Notes: a model not told the origin generated them from the letters alone. A stretch of DNA of 64,000 nucleotides from Chloranthus sessilifolius (GCA_021018995.1 CM037587.1:15687366-15751365); one strand, 5' to 3'. Shown: positions 12,102-24,420, counted from the first letter of the stretch. Program-made: numbers and translations.

Positions 12102-12347
12102 TCAGGGAGATGGAAGCTGAGCAGGTGATGGCGGGGTTGAAGAGGATGGGGGTGGAGATGCAGATGGTTCGGTCTTTTGCTTCTTCTTTTTCTTTTCCTT
12201 TTTCTTCTCCTCCTTAGCCAAGATTCTTTGTACCTCTTTGTATTCATCCCAGAGAAATTGGAGAGGATCTGGCTCTTTAGGCGGTGGCAGTTCTGACCAC
12301 ATGGGGAAGAATTTGATTGGTAAGTTGGTAGGTTTGTCATCTGCCAT
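12102..12347 (-). CDS. Short lysine- and proline-rich ORF (81 aa) in the Athila 3' region
   Basis: The frame opens MADDKPTNLPIKFFPMWSEL, continues with DPLQFLWDEYKEVQRIL, then a run of mixed glutamate and lysine (residues about 44-57) and a proline/serine-rich tail. It occupies the position of the third ORF in the Athila lineage but shows no signal peptide or membrane segment, so an envelope-like role is not supported. The ATG context and a second overlapping frame (12077-12340) leave open whether it is translated. I do not recognise the protein. It could be a small accessory ORF or chance. Confidence 0.35.
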   Translation of the reverse strand: MADDKPTNLPIKFFPMWSELPPPKEPDPLQFLWDEYKEVQRILAKEEKKKEKKKKKQKTEPSASPPPSSSTPPSPAQLPSP

Positions 12348-12689
12348 GGTTATGAGTTAGGAAGGACTGCTGAAGTTAGAGGAGGGTGAATGAAATGAAG
12401 ACGAGCCATTCTTGCATTTAAAGTGGATGGATGCTGGAATATGAATCGACATATTAAATTTTTGCCTCCTTCCAAGGTAGAATAAATGATCATTCGCATG
12501 GGGCATGGTTAAGTGCACAATTCATTATGGGGAACAAAATAGCACTATAAATGGCGGTCTAATTATAATGTCGGGAGTTGGTTGGCGAAAAGTCCTTAGA
12601 GGATTTAGTGGAAAATGAGGGTAGCGAGAAATGAGGAAGAGAGAGCTAGGGTTAGTAGTAGGTGTCGAATGACCTAATGATAGGTGCAT

Positions 12690-12990
12690 AAAGAGGGAAA
12701 ATCGATTTCGATAGGATGAATTGAATGAATTCGATAGGTCAAACCGTCCTGTCGAATGCTATAAAAGTATAGCGTGCAGATGAAATGCTTCGATAGGTCA
12801 AACCCTTCCTATCGATAGGTTCATGTAGCGCATGATTTATCCTTTCGATAGGTTCCCGATAAGTATCCAGAGCCTATCGAAAACTTCTTTTCGACCTTTT
12901 GAACCTATCGAAAAGTTGTTTTCACTTGTTGACAAGTCTCAGAGCCTATCGAAATCTTCAAATGACCTATCGAAAGGTCCCAAATGCCCA
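12690..12990. repeat. Cluster of CCTATCGA/TCGATAGG words outside the LTR
   Basis: About a dozen copies of the word, including CCTATCGATAGGTTC near 12810, lie in the untranslated interior of the Athila-type element. The same word is iterated in its LTRs, but the sequence between words is not LTR-like, so this is not simply a piece of duplicated LTR. Confidence 0.85.
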
Positions 12991-13258
12991 TCAAAATTGT
13001 ATTTTCGTGCAGTGCTCAGCCTCAGCACCTAGCAAACTCTTTTGTTGTGCTTCCATTCAAACTGTTCTCATTATGTACACACTCCCATGGTCCCTGGATT
13101 GCTGGCACGATTGACATGATGAATAAAATAGAACAAAACAGAACAAGATCAAACTATAGTACATATGATACACACTGAAATCATGTATACTTTGGAGGGT
13201 TCTGAAGATCAATGGTCTCCTCAGGTTCATAGATTTTTTCAACACAAATTTTTAACCT

Positions 13259-13546
13259 TTATCCATTGATTTTCATAACCCTACCATCCTTAGGGTCCCT
13301 GATTTCTATAGCTCCAGATGGGGAAACATGTAAAACTACGAAAGGCTCATCCCATCTGGACTGTAATTTGCCTGGAAAGAGTTTCAATCTTGAATTGAAT
13401 AACCATACCTTGGCACCTATTTTGAATTCTTTCCACAGCAGGTGCTTGTCATGAAAGGCCTTAGTTTTGTCTTTGTAAATCCTGGCATTTGAATATGCTT
13501 CCATCCTCATCTCATCAAGCTCAAATATTTGCAAATTTTTGTTCAC
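13259..13546 (-). pseudogene. Integrase C-terminal part, Athila-type
   Basis: The stretch reads KTKAFHDKHL, KEFKIGAKVWLFNSRLKLFPG and LQSRWDEPFVV, the C-terminal integrase region of Athila elements, with the SRLKLFPGKL and W-(D/E)-PF signatures. It follows the integrase core encoded at 13731-14300 and ends the pol region. It is part of the element fossil. Confidence 0.85.
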
Positions 13547-13730
13547 ACCAGTAGAGGTTAAGCCAGAATTTAATGCTTTAATGGCCTAATATGCTCTATG
13601 TTCTAACTCAACAGGCAAATGACATGCCTTGCCATATACTAACCTGAATGGGGACATCCCTATGGGAGTCTTATAGGTAGTCCTATAAGCCCACAAGGCA
13701 TCTGACAGTTTTATGGACCAATCCCTCCTA

Positions 13731-15815
13731 TCAGCTCTCACACTCTAGGATGTGTTTGATTTCCCTGTTGGAAATCTCTACTTGCCCACTAGTTTGTGGG
13801 TGGCAGGGAGTAGCAACTATGTGGGTCACAGAGTATTTTTCCAACAATTTTTTAAAAGGTTTGTTACAAAAGTGGCTCCCTTCATCACTAATAATAGCTT
13901 TGGGAGTGCCAAACCTAGAAAAGATGTTGTCCTTTAAAAACTTAATGAAAACCTTATGATCATTTGTTCTTGTAGCTATGGCCTCTACCCATTTGGACAC
14001 ATAGTCCACAGCTACAAGGATGAAATTATATCCATAGGAGGAGGGAAAAGGTCCCATAAAATTAATTCCCCATATGTCAAACAGTTCAACAACAAGCACA
14101 GGCTGCAAGGGCATATAGTTTCCTTTTGTAATACTTCCCATTTGCTGGCATCTAGAACAAGCTTTGCAATGTTGTAATGCATCTTTGAACAGAGTGGGCC
14201 AGTAGAAACCACTTTGGCGCACCTTTACAGTAATCTTGTTGCCATTGAAATGGCCCCCACAAGCCTGCTCATGACACATGATTAGAATGTTCTCAAACTC
14301 ATTTTCAGGTACACATCTTCTTATCATCTGGTTTGCACAATACTTAAAAAGGTAAGGATCCTCCCACAAGTAATATTGAATTTGTGAGAAGAACAAATCC
14401 CTGTCATACTTACTCCAATGTGGTGGTACCTTTCCCATAGCTAGATAGTTCACTATGTTGGCAAACCAGGGCATACTTATCTCCATAGCAGAAAGTTGCT
14501 CATCTAGGAAAGAATCATTGATGGGCAAACTCTCTATATCAGCATCTGGAATCCTTGACAAGTGGTTAGCAACCACATTTTCAACCCCCTTCTTCTCTTT
14601 GATTTCCAAGTTGAATTCCTGCAAAAGAAGAATCCATCTAATTAGTCTGGCTTTAGCCTCCTTAGAAAAGAGGTATTTTAGGGCTGAGTGGTCAGTAAAC
14701 ACAATGATCTTGGATCCCAAGACATATGATATGAACCTCTCCAAAGCAACTACAATGGCTAGCAGCTCCTTTTCTGTTGTAGTGTAATTCAATTGAGCAT
14801 CAATCATTGATTTTCTAGCGTATGTCACCACACATGGTGCTTTGTTTTTCCTTTGTCCCAGTACTGCACCAATGGTAAAGTCTGACGCATCACACATTAG
14901 CTCAAATGGAAGAGAAAAATCATGAGCTTGCAATATAGGAGCTATGGTCAAACAAGTTTTCAAAAGTTCAAAAGCAGCTAGGCATTCATCATTGAACATA
15001 AATGGGACCTCTTGGCATAGAAAGTGGCACAAAGGCTTGGAAATTTTGCTAAAATCTTTGATGAACCTCCTGTAGAAACCAGCATGGCCCAAGAATGACC
15101 TGACTTTTTTGATAGTTTCGGGAGGGGACAACTGTACAATTAAATTAATTTTAGCTTGATCAACCTCTATTCCTTTCTGGGAAACAACATGCCCTAGGAC
15201 ATTACCTTGAGTCACCATGAAATAACTCTTTTCCCAACTCAAAACTAGGTTGGTCTCCTCACACCTTTGCAGCACAAGGCTGAGATGGTGCAGGCATTGG
15301 CTAAAATCATCCCCAAAAATAGAGAAATCATCCATAAAAATCTCTAAAAACTTGTCAATCATGTCAGAAAAGATAGAATACATGCATCTTTGAAAAGTGG
15401 CAGGTGCATTACATAGTCCAAATGGCATCCTTCTGTATGCAAAGGTTCCAAATGGATAAGTGAATGTCATTTTTTCTTGATCTTGAGGGTAAATAGGAAT
15501 CTGATTATATCCTGAATAACCATCAAGAAAATAGTAGAAAGTCTTACCTGCCAAATTATCTAGGATCTGATCTATAAAGGGCAAAGGAAAGTGATCTTTG
15601 CTGGTTTTCTCATTGAGCTTGCGATAATCTATGCACACTCTCCAACCAGTGGTCTCCCTGGTTGGAATCAGCTCACCTGAGTTTGCTTGAACTACTGTGA
15701 TCCCAGATTTCTTGGGCACCACCTGGGTTGGTGCCACCCATTGAGAATCCGAGATAGGGTAAATGACCCAAGCATCAAGAAGTTTGACTACTTCCTTCAT
15801 AACAACTTCCTTCAT
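13731..15815 (-). CDS. Athila-type RT - RNase H - integrase, long open pol frame
   Basis: A 694-residue open frame. RT: residues 1-260, with [45 protein letters not shown] and the catalytic FMDDFS box. RNase H: about 300-430, with [23 protein letters not shown] and [10 protein letters not shown]. Integrase: about 500-694, with the zinc-binding H/C text [10 protein letters not shown] and CKACSRCQQ, then a DDE core seen as [20 protein letters not shown] and [10 protein letters not shown]. It would make cDNA from element RNA, degrade the template and join the cDNA to host DNA. The lineage is clear from [19 protein letters not shown] at the N-terminus. It is the best preserved coding stretch in the window. 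It is normally part of a larger gag-pol, so the ATG here is not a biological start. Confidence 0.95.
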   Translation of the reverse strand: MKEVVMKEVVKLLDAWVIYPISDSQWVAPTQVVPKKSGITVVQANSGELIPTRETTGWRVCIDYRKLNEKTSKDHFPLPFIDQILDNLAGKTFYYFLDGYSGYNQIPIYPQDQEKMTFTYPFGTFAYRRMPFGLCNAPATFQRCMYSIFSDMIDKFLEIFMDDFSIFGDDFSQCLHHLSLVLQRCEETNLVLSWEKSYFMVTQGNVLGHVVSQKGIEVDQAKINLIVQLSPPETIKKVRSFLGHAGFYRRFIKDFSKISKPLCHFLCQEVPFMFNDECLAAFELLKTCLTIAPILQAHDFSLPFELMCDASDFTIGAVLGQRKNKAPCVVTYARKSMIDAQLNYTTTEKELLAIVVALERFISYVLGSKIIVFTDHSALKYLFSKEAKARLIRWILLLQEFNLEIKEKKGVENVVANHLSRIPDADIESLPINDSFLDEQLSAMEISMPWFANIVNYLAMGKVPPHWSKYDRDLFFSQIQYYLWEDPYLFKYCANQMIRRCVPENEFENILIMCHEQACGGHFNGNKITVKVRQSGFYWPTLFKDALQHCKACSRCQQMGSITKGNYMPLQPVLVVELFDIWGINFMGPFPSSYGYNFILVAVDYVSKWVEAIATRTNDHKVFIKFLKDNIFSRFGTPKAIISDEGSHFCNKPFKKLLEKYSVTHIVATPCHPQTSGQVEISNREIKHILECES

Positions 15816-16002
15816 GTGTGGGTTGAGCTTCCTTACATCTCTCTAGAAGGTTTAGAGCCCTCTTCAAGATGAATTTTGTACATGCACACAGCTGGATTTA
15901 TCCCCCCCAAATCTGTAATAGTCCACCCTCTTTCTCTCTTATGCCTTTTTAGCACACAAAGCAACTCTTCTTCCTGTTCAAGGGCGAGGGAAGAAGAAAT
16001 TA

Positions 16003-16800
16003 TCACTGCAGTTTGTGATTGGCTCCTAAAAAGGCATATTTTAGAGATTTTGGGAGTTGTTTTAACTCCAAATCTGGGGGACTGATTACTGAAGGCAATA
16101 GAGGTGCCTTAGAAGGTGGTGGAAGAGGTAGTAAAGCAGGAGTCCATGGGTAATACTTTGTTGGCCCTGCTTCAGAATTTACCATTTCCACTTGCTCAAG
16201 CTCAGATGTGGAAGCTTTCTCTTCCACTATTTCATTCCATATTTCTTCAAAAACATTAAAGAAATCATTACCATGCAGTAGCTGAGGTAGAGTTTCTTGC
16301 ACAAACCCATCCAGCACATCAATGGAAAAATAGTCCTCATTTTCTAAGTGGGGCTGGTGAGCTGCATTGTACACATTCAACTTGACTTTCATATTACCAA
16401 AAGATACCTCCATGACCCCTAATTTATATTGTATACAAACATTTGCAGTGGCCAAAAAGGGGCTGCCTAAGATCACAAGGATAGTAGTAGCACACTGGCT
16501 CGGCTCTATATCCAGCACCATAAAATCAGAAGGATAAAAGACTTTGTCAACTCCAACCAAAACATATTCAATGATCCCCACAGGCTTCCTTTCAGATTTG
16601 TCAGCTAGTTGTAAGACCACATGTATGGGCTTCAACTCTCCTAAGCCTAGCTTCTCATATACTGAATATGGAAGCAAATTCACACTAGCTCCCAGATTTA
16701 ATAAGGCTTTTTCAATGATATGATCCCCAATGATGCAGGGGATAGTGGAGACTCCAGGGTCTTGGAATTTTGTTGGGGTTGCAATAGTCAGTATTTGTTG
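16003..16800 (-). pseudogene. Athila-type aspartic protease region
   Basis: The text NLLPYSVYEKLGLGELKP follows a GASV-type active-site segment, and PSDFMVLDIEP with ILGSPFLATANVCI supplies the flap and the second hydrophobic-glycine motif of retroviral-type aspartic proteases. It lies between gag (16962-18710) and RT in the expected order. It would cut the gag-pol polyprotein. Fossil. Confidence 0.88.
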
Positions 16801-16961
16801 TACTTTTTCTGCTGAAAAGACTTTTTTGGATAGATGTATCCTTGATTGTCTTTTATGGGTGCAAAGGTCTTTTAAAAACTTGGCATAGGCTGGAACCTGC
16901 TTGATTGCATCAAGTAGAGGCAGGTTGATCTTTAGTTACTTAAAAGTTTCCATCATTTCCT

Positions 16962-18710
16962 CTATTTTGGCATGCCCTTTATCAAATAGGGAAGGTGCTT
17001 GCATTGCCTTAGGAAATGGTAAATGTGACACTGCCCCCCATTTGCAGCCTTAGCCAACTCATTATCTCTTTTTTTGATTTTATTTTTTCCTTGAGAATTA
17101 TCATTATCCTTCTTATTCAACATGGGTTGCTCTTGTTGTACCTTCTCTTTTTCTTTTTCTGAAATTTTCAAAGGCCCACAGCCTACTTGATTGTCCACCA
17201 ACCTTCCACTTCTTAATGTGGTAACAGATTTGGCTTCCTCATGGGAAGAAGAAACCTCACCTACCACATATTGTCTCCTTGGGTTGTCCATGGGTTGGCT
17301 AGGCAGCCTCCCTTCCTCTCTCTTGGTCAAAGCATTAGACAGCTGACCAAGATGGTCTTCTATCTTTTTAATGCTTTGGCTATGAGAGTGCACAATTTGA
17401 GACAAGGGTCTTAAGTTCTGTAATGAAGCTAGAACTTGTTCCTCAAAAGAAAGTGATCTAGCAGCTGGAGGGGGTGTAGCTTGCTGCACACCCTGAGTCA
17501 TAGGTTGAGTCATGGGTTGTTGGTAGTGGGGCCTTGGAAAGTAATTTTGGTGGTATGGCTAAGCATTTTTATAAGGTATGGGCTGTTGTGGCTGCTGCTG
17601 CTGGTTTGGAAAAGTATCGTGTCTCCACCTCAAGTTGGGGAGGTTTTTCCATTGGTAACCAGCAGTAGGCTGTTGCCCAAAGGACTGAGTGGCAGCCACA
17701 TGCTCCATCACTAAATCTAGAAATTGAATAGCTGAGGGGCATTCCTCAAGGGAGTGAGTGGGGGACTGGCATATAACACATGCCTCCTCCACTTTAGCAG
17801 CCATGGGTGACTGTATTGCTCCCATGAGCTTATCAAACTTTTGGGTTAAACTGTCCACTTTCCTTTCTAAATCATTGTGTCCACTCACCTCATACATCTT
17901 TCCTCTTGTGGTATTTTCTTTAACCATTCTAGGAATGTCCAAGTCTATGGACAATGTCTCTCTCTGCATGGAGTTCTCACTGATAATGTCAAACAACTCC
18001 CAAGCCTCCTTAGCAGTTTTATGGAGGTAAGTACCACCACAAGAGGCATCTACCATATCTCTGCTTTTAGAATCAATTCCCTGATAGAAACATTGAACAA
18101 GTTGCCATTCAGGGATTTGATGATGGGGACACTTCTTCAGGAGTTCTTTGAATCGCTCCCAAGCTTGGTGAAAGTCCTCAATTAGATCTTAAGCAAATGA
18201 GATAATGCCCTTCCTCAACTGTCTTGTCTTGGACATGGGAAAAAACTTGACCAAAAATTGACATTGAAGATCACTCCAGGATTGAATACTGTTGGATGAA
18301 AGCATTGACAACCAGGTTCTGGCTCTATCCTTTAATGAAAAAGGAAAGAGTCTCATCCTGGTTGCTTCCTCTCCCAAACCTGCAATATTGAATGTCGTGC
18401 ACAGTCCTAAAAATTCATCAATGTGTTTATATGGGTCTTCTTTGGTCAAGCTATGGAATAAGGGTAGCATTAGGATTATGGAAGACTTGATCTCGTAGTT
18501 TCCTTGAACAGCAAGGAATTAAATGCAGAAGGGAGAATTGTAAACCCCTGGTGGATTGAATTCCTTCAAGGTTCTAGGTTGTTGTTGCTCACCCATTTCA
18601 GCAAATCCAGATGCAGCAGATGTGGGTGAGATTTTTTTAGTCCTAAGGAGTCTTTCAACCTCTGGATTTAATGGAACAATCTGAGGATTGAGAGTTCTAC
18701 TTCCAAACAT
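16962..18710 (-). pseudogene. Athila-type gag (matrix/capsid, zinc knuckle, linker)
   Basis: The N-terminal segment reads RTLKEFNPPGVYNSPFCI, the usual Athila gag opening. The capsid segment has FHSLTKEDPYKHIDEFL, MRLFPFSLKDRARTWL and LVKFFPMSKTRQLRKGI. A CCHC-like zinc knuckle CVICQSPTHSLEECP follows near 17785, and a glutamine/proline-rich linker leads into protease. Gag would form the virus-like particle and bind element RNA. Several breaks separate the frames. Confidence 0.9.
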
Positions 18711-19025
18711 ACATCACTCACACTCTTAATACACACACAATGCAGAGCCAATTTAACACAACAATCAGGAGCAACACAATTAACTAATAAATCTACAAAT
18801 CTATAGATCAGAAAAATAAAAGCAGTAGAGGGATTCAAACTTTAGCACAACCTCTAGCAAAATGCTTCTCATTAGCAACAACTTCTGATTTGAAGAAATA
18901 ACAAAAACTACTACAAAACAGTAAAAACTTTCAAAAGCAGTTAGTGAAAATTTAAATAGTCTATTAGAGATCTACAATCTATACTAAAAAAAAAAACTTA
19001 GATCTACCAATTTTAAGCACATAGA
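18711..19025 (-). mobile_element. 5' leader of the Athila-type element
   Basis: A noncoding AT-rich leader between PBS and gag. No further signal is recognised. Confidence 0.7.
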
Positions 19026-19043
19026 TCCCCAGTACCGGTGCCA
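19026..19043 (-). other. Primer binding site (tRNA-Asp-like)
   Basis: Minus strand TGGCACCGGTACTGGGGA lies 6 bp inside the 5' LTR. It resembles the Athila PBS complementary to the 3' end of tRNA-Asp (TGGCGCCGTTGCCGGGGA), with four mismatches. Confidence 0.8.
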
Positions 19044-19049
19044 AAAACT

Positions 19050-21034
19050 TGTTGGCCACTTACCTTGTGTTCAAAAAGGGGTTTAAAATCACACAATTAA
19101 AGGATCTATTGGTTGCACACACCAAGGCAAGCAGACATATAGACCTGTAAGTATTCAGGACCTGTTGTAGCAAGTTTTAAAGAAGGGTAAGTAAGGGTAT
19201 GTCCGCAAGGAAATGTGACTGAAAATTAGGCAAATCTCCAGATCTAAAGCAGATCTGGCACCCTTTCTAATGCTAAAATAGCAAAAGAAAGAGGAGAGGT
19301 CTAAGGGTTGTCACTTTTAAACTAAACTACAAAAAATAATTAAAAGTGTAGAAATGGATCCAGAGTACAACTCTTGCAGTGAAGGAGAATTTAAAACAGA
19401 AAATGGGAAGAAGCAACTTGGAGTTTGGTCTTCTTGCAATTGGGTTGAGCTGCCAGGGTTACAGAGAGTTTAGAGTGCATTAATCCTTCATCTGGCCATA
19501 GGCACAACTGCAGGGTAGAAGAATCTGATCTAGGCTAGAGATTTGGCTTGATCTTAAGGCTATGATCTATCCACTTCAATGGTCACAGATCATCCAATAG
19601 ATTCAATCCATTCTCATGCTTCCATCAAAACATTATAACCACTATAAATGCTGTAATTGCCAGGCCACAGACACAGGCAATTACAGGAATATCAGATCTA
19701 GGGAGATCAAATGGCATCCAAGAGGTCTGCCAGTTAAGTGGGTGAGCTATTCCCATCTACACAAAGCCGATCGAGTACCAAATGAAACCAGAGGAACTAT
19801 AGATCTAATTATTACAGTTAAACCAACATTACATTGAATTAAACTAACCATATAATGAAATTCCTTCAGATTTGCAGTCTATGCAACATCCAACCCTCAA
19901 TAATACTCAGCTTTCCCCAATTACAGACTAAACCTCCCTCTTTGTTGCTCCAAAGAAATTAGCCAACCATGGTTGGGCTAAAAGGAAGAATAGAGAATTT
20001 TGATGCAAGCTCTGATCTCCAGAATTGATCCCCTTTTTTTGGTAGCTTCCCTTCCTTTTATAGCCTTCCTCCTCTACCTCAGATCCATTTTTCTCGCCAA
20101 TTACAACTTCCAGAATAATCCTGTTATTCCCTCCTTCATTCCCCTTCTAGAAGACTCTTTCAGTTAGTTAGAGTTCGGGGAGAGCACGTGGGTCGGTTAG
20201 GGCTTCCCAGGGCACTTCTAGAGACTTCATGCCGATCACCAAAGTGCCTCGGATTGCATGCAGCAGGTCACAAACTTGCAGCGTGTGCACAACAGCTTTT
20301 CTGAGAAGTCCTTTAGTCAATTTCGATAGGTTCCTGAGGCTTTCAATAGGTTCCAAACAGGCCTTCTGCTCCTTTCACTAGGATTCAAGATCCTTTCGAT
20401 AGGTTCCAATAGGTTGGGCTGAGAATAAAGCTCCAGCATCCGCAGCCTTCATCTGGTGTGTTCGACAGGTTGGGGGCTCCTTTCGATAGGTTTGCTTCTA
20501 GTTCCTGTCGACAGGTTCCATCAGCTTTTGATAGGTTCACCAACTGAGCTACAACAACTATTCGATAAGTGGCATTTGCGCGATAGGTTCTAGGATCCTT
20601 TCGACAAGATCTCTTTAAGCTCCAAGGGACCTTTCAATAGGATGCTTCTTGCTTGCTTTCAACTGCCCGATAGTTTTCAGATCCTATCGAATACTCTGAT
20701 CTCCATGACTTCTGCCTTTTCAGCCTTCAGATCCTATCGATAGGTTGCAATAACCTATCGACAGGTTATTTTCACCCTATTTTTCCTTCATCGGCGCTGC
20801 TTTGCTGTTGGCCCAAGTGGGCATTGGTGTGGAGCCCTTTTGTGTACCATAGTTGGGTCAGAGCTGTAGTGAGCGATGGACCTTCTTGTGGGGCACTTTT
20901 GGGTGGATTTCTGTACTATGATCGCTTTTCATTGCTATCTATAAAGCATGCTCAACATGCACTTGTTAGTCTATTCACAGGTCTATCAAAGGTCAGGCTA
21001 AAGGGTGAAAAATGACATTTTTCACTGATTAACA
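19050..21034 (-). repeat. 5' LTR of the Athila-type element
   Basis: A 1985-bp copy of 8183-10170 in the same orientation. It carries the TATA box (20054-20062) and a cluster of the CCTATCGATAGG word at 20320-20770, including the strong palindromic arrangement around 20730-20770. Confidence 0.96.
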
Positions 21035-21338
21035 CGCCCCAGGATTCTCCTATATTTTTCTTTTCAGGCAATCTCTTTTTGGAGTTTTGCTTTTCTAATT
21101 TTTTTGGGATTTTGATGGTAACTTTACTTCCCCCCTTTTTTGTATATGTACACACACATTTTTTTTTTAGGGGGAAGGGGTTTGTTAAAAGAAAGGCTTA
21201 GGCTCAAATAGGGTAGCAAAGGATATCATTATTTTTAGGGATGCTTTTTGGCTACTGTGCTTAGAATGATGGCCTCTTTCGAGTGGTTCCTAAGCAGTCA
21301 TGGATCTGTTTCACCAATACTTACCTTATCGTGATAGA
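21035..21338 (-). mobile_element. Start of the Tat 3' untranslated region, right of the Athila insertion
   Basis: The Tat element resumes here after the CGCCC duplication. Noncoding, with T-rich stretches and no recognisable signal. Confidence 0.7.
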
Positions 21339-22500
21339 CTAAGTGTAGAACTGTCGGATGTATCCAGCATTGATGGGCTCAGGAAGATAACCTCCATCCA
21401 TGGCGGCGAAGCAGATGGCATATCCCGGTAGCACTTCTCGGATGACGTAAGGTCCCTCCCAGTTTGGCTTGAATTTTCCTCTCGGATCAGCGTGGAGGGA
21501 TGGGAAGATCTTCTTCAACACAGTGTCTCCCACCTTCAGATCTCGATCATAGACACGCTTATTATAAGCGCATCTGATTCGCCCTTGGTAAACTTGAGTA
21601 TGACACAAACTAGGAGTCTTTTCTCATCTAGTAGATTCAATTGTTCGAAGCTGGATCTCTCTTTCTCTACTTCGGGTAAGCCTGATTCCATGAGGATTCA
21701 GAGCGAGGGTACTTCAACCTCTACTGTCAGGACAACCTTGGTTCCATACACAAGGGAGAATGGTGTTGCCCCTATAGCGATACAGATCGATGTTCTGTAG
21801 GCCCAGAAAGCAAATGGCAACATTTCGCTCTAATCTCGATTAGTGACGACCATCTTCTCTAGGATACGAATGACCGTCTTGTTCGTAGCTTCCACGACTC
21901 CATTAGTTTGAGGCCGATAAGGTGATGAGTGATGGTGCCTGATTTTGTATTGCTTGCAGAAAGCTCGGATGTGCTTATTTGTAAAGTTTTTGCAGTTGTC
22001 CGTGATAATATCCTTTGATACTCCTAATCGACACATAATATTATTTTTGAGAAACTTCTCGACGTGACTGGCCTTGATGTTGGCATATGACGCCGCTTCT
22101 ACCCACTTGGTGAAGTATTCAATGGCGATGAGGATAAACCAATGTCCACTTGTTGCTTTCAGATTAATCATTTTGATGATGTCAAGGCCCCAGGTAGCAA
22201 ATCGCCAAGGAGTGGTCATACAGTGTAGATCGATGGCAGGAGCATGTATCAAGCTGGAGTGTTCTTGACACTTGTATCATTTTTGAATATGTTTGCAGCA
22301 ATCTGATTCCATAGTGGTCCAAAAGTATCCCTGCCACATAATTTTTTTGGCGTGACCACTGACGTGGGCACCGCATACTCCCTCGTGGATCTCCTTCATG
22401 ATATTGATCGCTACACTTTCTATAAGGCACCTGAGTAAGATGTTATTGTAGGATCGATTGTAAAGGCATTCCCCACAAATGACGTAGCATGCTGCTAGAC
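21339..22500 (-). pseudogene. Tat-type integrase
   Basis: The catalytic core shows WGLDIIKMINLKATSGHWF, EYFTKWVEAASY, DIITDNCKNF and PYRPQTNGVVEATNK, which gives D, D and E in the order expected of a retroviral integrase. The upstream stretch has the H-H-C-C zinc-binding text (HEGVCGAH, then YKCQEHSS). The C-terminal part (21339-21608) reads VGDTVLKKIFP, KPNWEGPYVI and YIRQFYT, the usual Tat/Ogre tail. It would insert cDNA in the host genome. The frame is broken in several places. Confidence 0.9.
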
Positions 22501-22765
22501 GTTGAATGGTTCATTGGTCCATCTTGGACGTACCCTCAGGGAAAGTTAGTGTCTTGAGGAAATTCTTGATATCTGAGAACCAAGGTGGCTCATCATCAGG
22601 CTTTATAGGTTCCTCAATCTGGAGGCAGAAGACTGGCTCATTCCTTTGCTCGATCATGATTGGCTTCAACTAAGCACCATACAAGATTTCTATCATTGAC
22701 GCCAAAGTGGCTAGTGCATCGACAAAGCGATTCCTTATCCGGGGGACATATGAGAATGTCACATC

Positions 22766-23640
22766 TTATAAGTAATCTATCAGATCCTTGAGGTGTTCAT
22801 GGTAAGGGATCAATTTCTCATCTTTCATCTTCCAATCTCCATTTGTCTGGCATATGATCAACTGCAAATCGCCAAACACTTGAAGGTGGGTTATATTCAG
22901 ATCGAGAGCTGCCTCCAAGCCAGCGGCACAAGATTCGTATTCGGCCATATTATTAGTGCAAGGAAAATTTAGCTTGATAGAGACGGGTACATAGGATCCT
23001 TTCGGCAAAATCAGAATGGCGCCAACTCCCTAACCTTCGGCATACTGCCCCGTCAAAGTGCATTACCCAAGAATCCTCTGCTTCTTTAGTATTATCCTTC
23101 GTCATGAATAGGATGACCTCATCGGGGAACTCAGTTCTCAAAGGTTCATAATCTGGCAAAGGATTATTGGCAAGATGATTAGTGAGTGCTTGCCCCTTGA
23201 TCAACTTCTGAGTGACTTACGTGATGTCAAACTTAGATAATAAAAGCAGCCATTGTGTGATTCATACAGTGAGAGCTGGCTTCTCGAATAGGTATTTCAA
23301 TGGGTCCATTAGGGCTAAAAGTAAAACGGCTTGGGATAGCAAGTAATGACGGAGCCTCTGAGTAGTGCATATAAGAGCTAGGCATGCTTTCTCCAAATAA
23401 GAATAGCACGTCTCATAATCAATAAACTTCTTGCTCAGATAATAAATGGCCTGCTCTCTTCTTCCCATCTCGTCAAGCTACCCTAAGATACATCCCATCA
23501 AAACTTTCATCATGGAGAGATACATCAAGAGTGGTCTCCCTGGCTCGGGTGGTACCAACATGGGTGGGTTTAGGAGGTAGCTTTTGATTTTATCGAATGC
23601 TGCCTGACAATCATCGTTCCATTCAATGAGCGAGTTCTTT
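22766..23640 (-). pseudogene. Two consecutive RNase H domains of the Tat lineage
   Basis: The first, RT-associated RNase H is seen at 23262-23468 (QAIYYLSKKF, YLEKACLALI). The second, at 22766-23204, reads HFDGAV, then NNMAEYESCAAGLEAALDL and LQVFGDLQLIICQTNG, the additional RNase H of archaeal type that marks the Tat/Ogre/Retand lineage. Both would digest RNA in RNA:DNA hybrids. The pair is the best lineage marker for this element. Confidence 0.88.
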
Positions 23641-24420
23641 CTTAGTAGCTTGAAGATCGGCGGATTGGAGTTAGCTGTGCAATGAACCGACTGATATATT
23701 GTATTCTGCCTAAGAACCCTCTAACTTCCTTCTCAGTAGACGGTGGTGGCATTTCTGTGATAGCTTTGACTTTGACTGGGTCAACCTCAATCCCTCTCCT
23801 ACTAACGATGAATCCCAATAGTTTTTTGGACATAGCACCAAATACGCACTTTTGTGGATTCAGACATAACCTGTACTTTCTTAGTCTTTCAAACAACTTC
23901 TGAAGGTTTACCAAGTGATCCTTTGCTTCGATGACTTGTCTATCATATTAGCGACATACATTTCAATTTCTCAGTGCATCATATCGTGAAACAGTGCAGT
24001 CATAGCTCTTTGGTACATTACACCAACATTCTTCAGCCCAAACGGCATGACTTTATAGTAAAAGGTTTCCCAAGGGGTGATAAACATCGTCTTCTCTTGA
24101 TCCGCCTCTACCATCTTAATCTGATTGTATCCTAAAAATCCGTTCATAAAAGAAGGCATCCCATGCTTAATAGTGTTATCGACCAAGATGTCAATGGGCG
24201 GTAATGAGAAATTGTCCTTCGGGCTCGCCCTGTTCAAATTATAGAAATCAATACACATGTGGACCTTTCCATCCTTTTTCGACACAGGCACAATATTGGC
24301 TAGCCACTGCAGGTATTTGGATACCATGAGAAATCTCGCATCATACTTCTTGATGACCTCATCCTTGACCTTCAACATCCACTTGCGTCGAAGTCTTAGC
24401 TTCTACTTAAACGGCTTCAT
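23641..24420 (-). pseudogene. Tat-type reverse transcriptase
   Basis: Motifs are NIVPVSKKDGKVHMCIDF, NLNRASPKDNFSLPPIDIL, GYNQIKM, KVMPFGLKNVGVMYQRAM and, downstream, CLNPQKCVFGAMSKKLLGF and VRGFLGRIQYISRFI. The segment order is normal for Ty3/gypsy RT. It copies element RNA into DNA. It is fossil, with several breaks. Confidence 0.9.

Larger units (their letters stand above)
10187..13258 (-). mobile_element. Post-integrase 3' region of the Athila-type element
   Basis: About 3 kb between integrase and the PPT, where many Athila elements keep an envelope-like ORF. I see no clear envelope-like protein. The region has a second purine-rich tract at 11788-11805, a short lysine-rich ORF at 12102-12347, and a cluster of CCTATCGA words at 12690-12990. 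The rest is AT-rich with no recognisable content. Confidence 0.75.
8183..21034 (-). mobile_element. Athila-type Ty3/gypsy retrotransposon, structurally complete, nested in the Tat element
   Basis: Two long direct repeats with TGTT...AACA ends flank a 9-kb interior, and the element is bounded by perfect duplications CGCCC (8178-8182 and 21035-21039). On the minus strand: 5' LTR (19050-21034), PBS, leader, gag, protease, RT, RNase H, integrase, long 3' region, PPT, 3' LTR (8183-10170). LTRs differ at about 11 of the first 285 bases by eye (about 96% identity), suggesting insertion within the last few million years at usual plant rates. The long pol frame is well preserved, but the whole coding region shows around half a dozen breaks. 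The RT text [15 protein letters not shown] and [10 protein letters not shown] is typical of the Athila lineage. Confidence 0.97.

Noticed and set aside
12077-12340. Histidine/arginine-rich frame overlapping the lysine-rich ORF
   Set aside because: Shifted reading of the same low-complexity DNA; the frame at 12102-12347 has the more protein-like N-terminal text.
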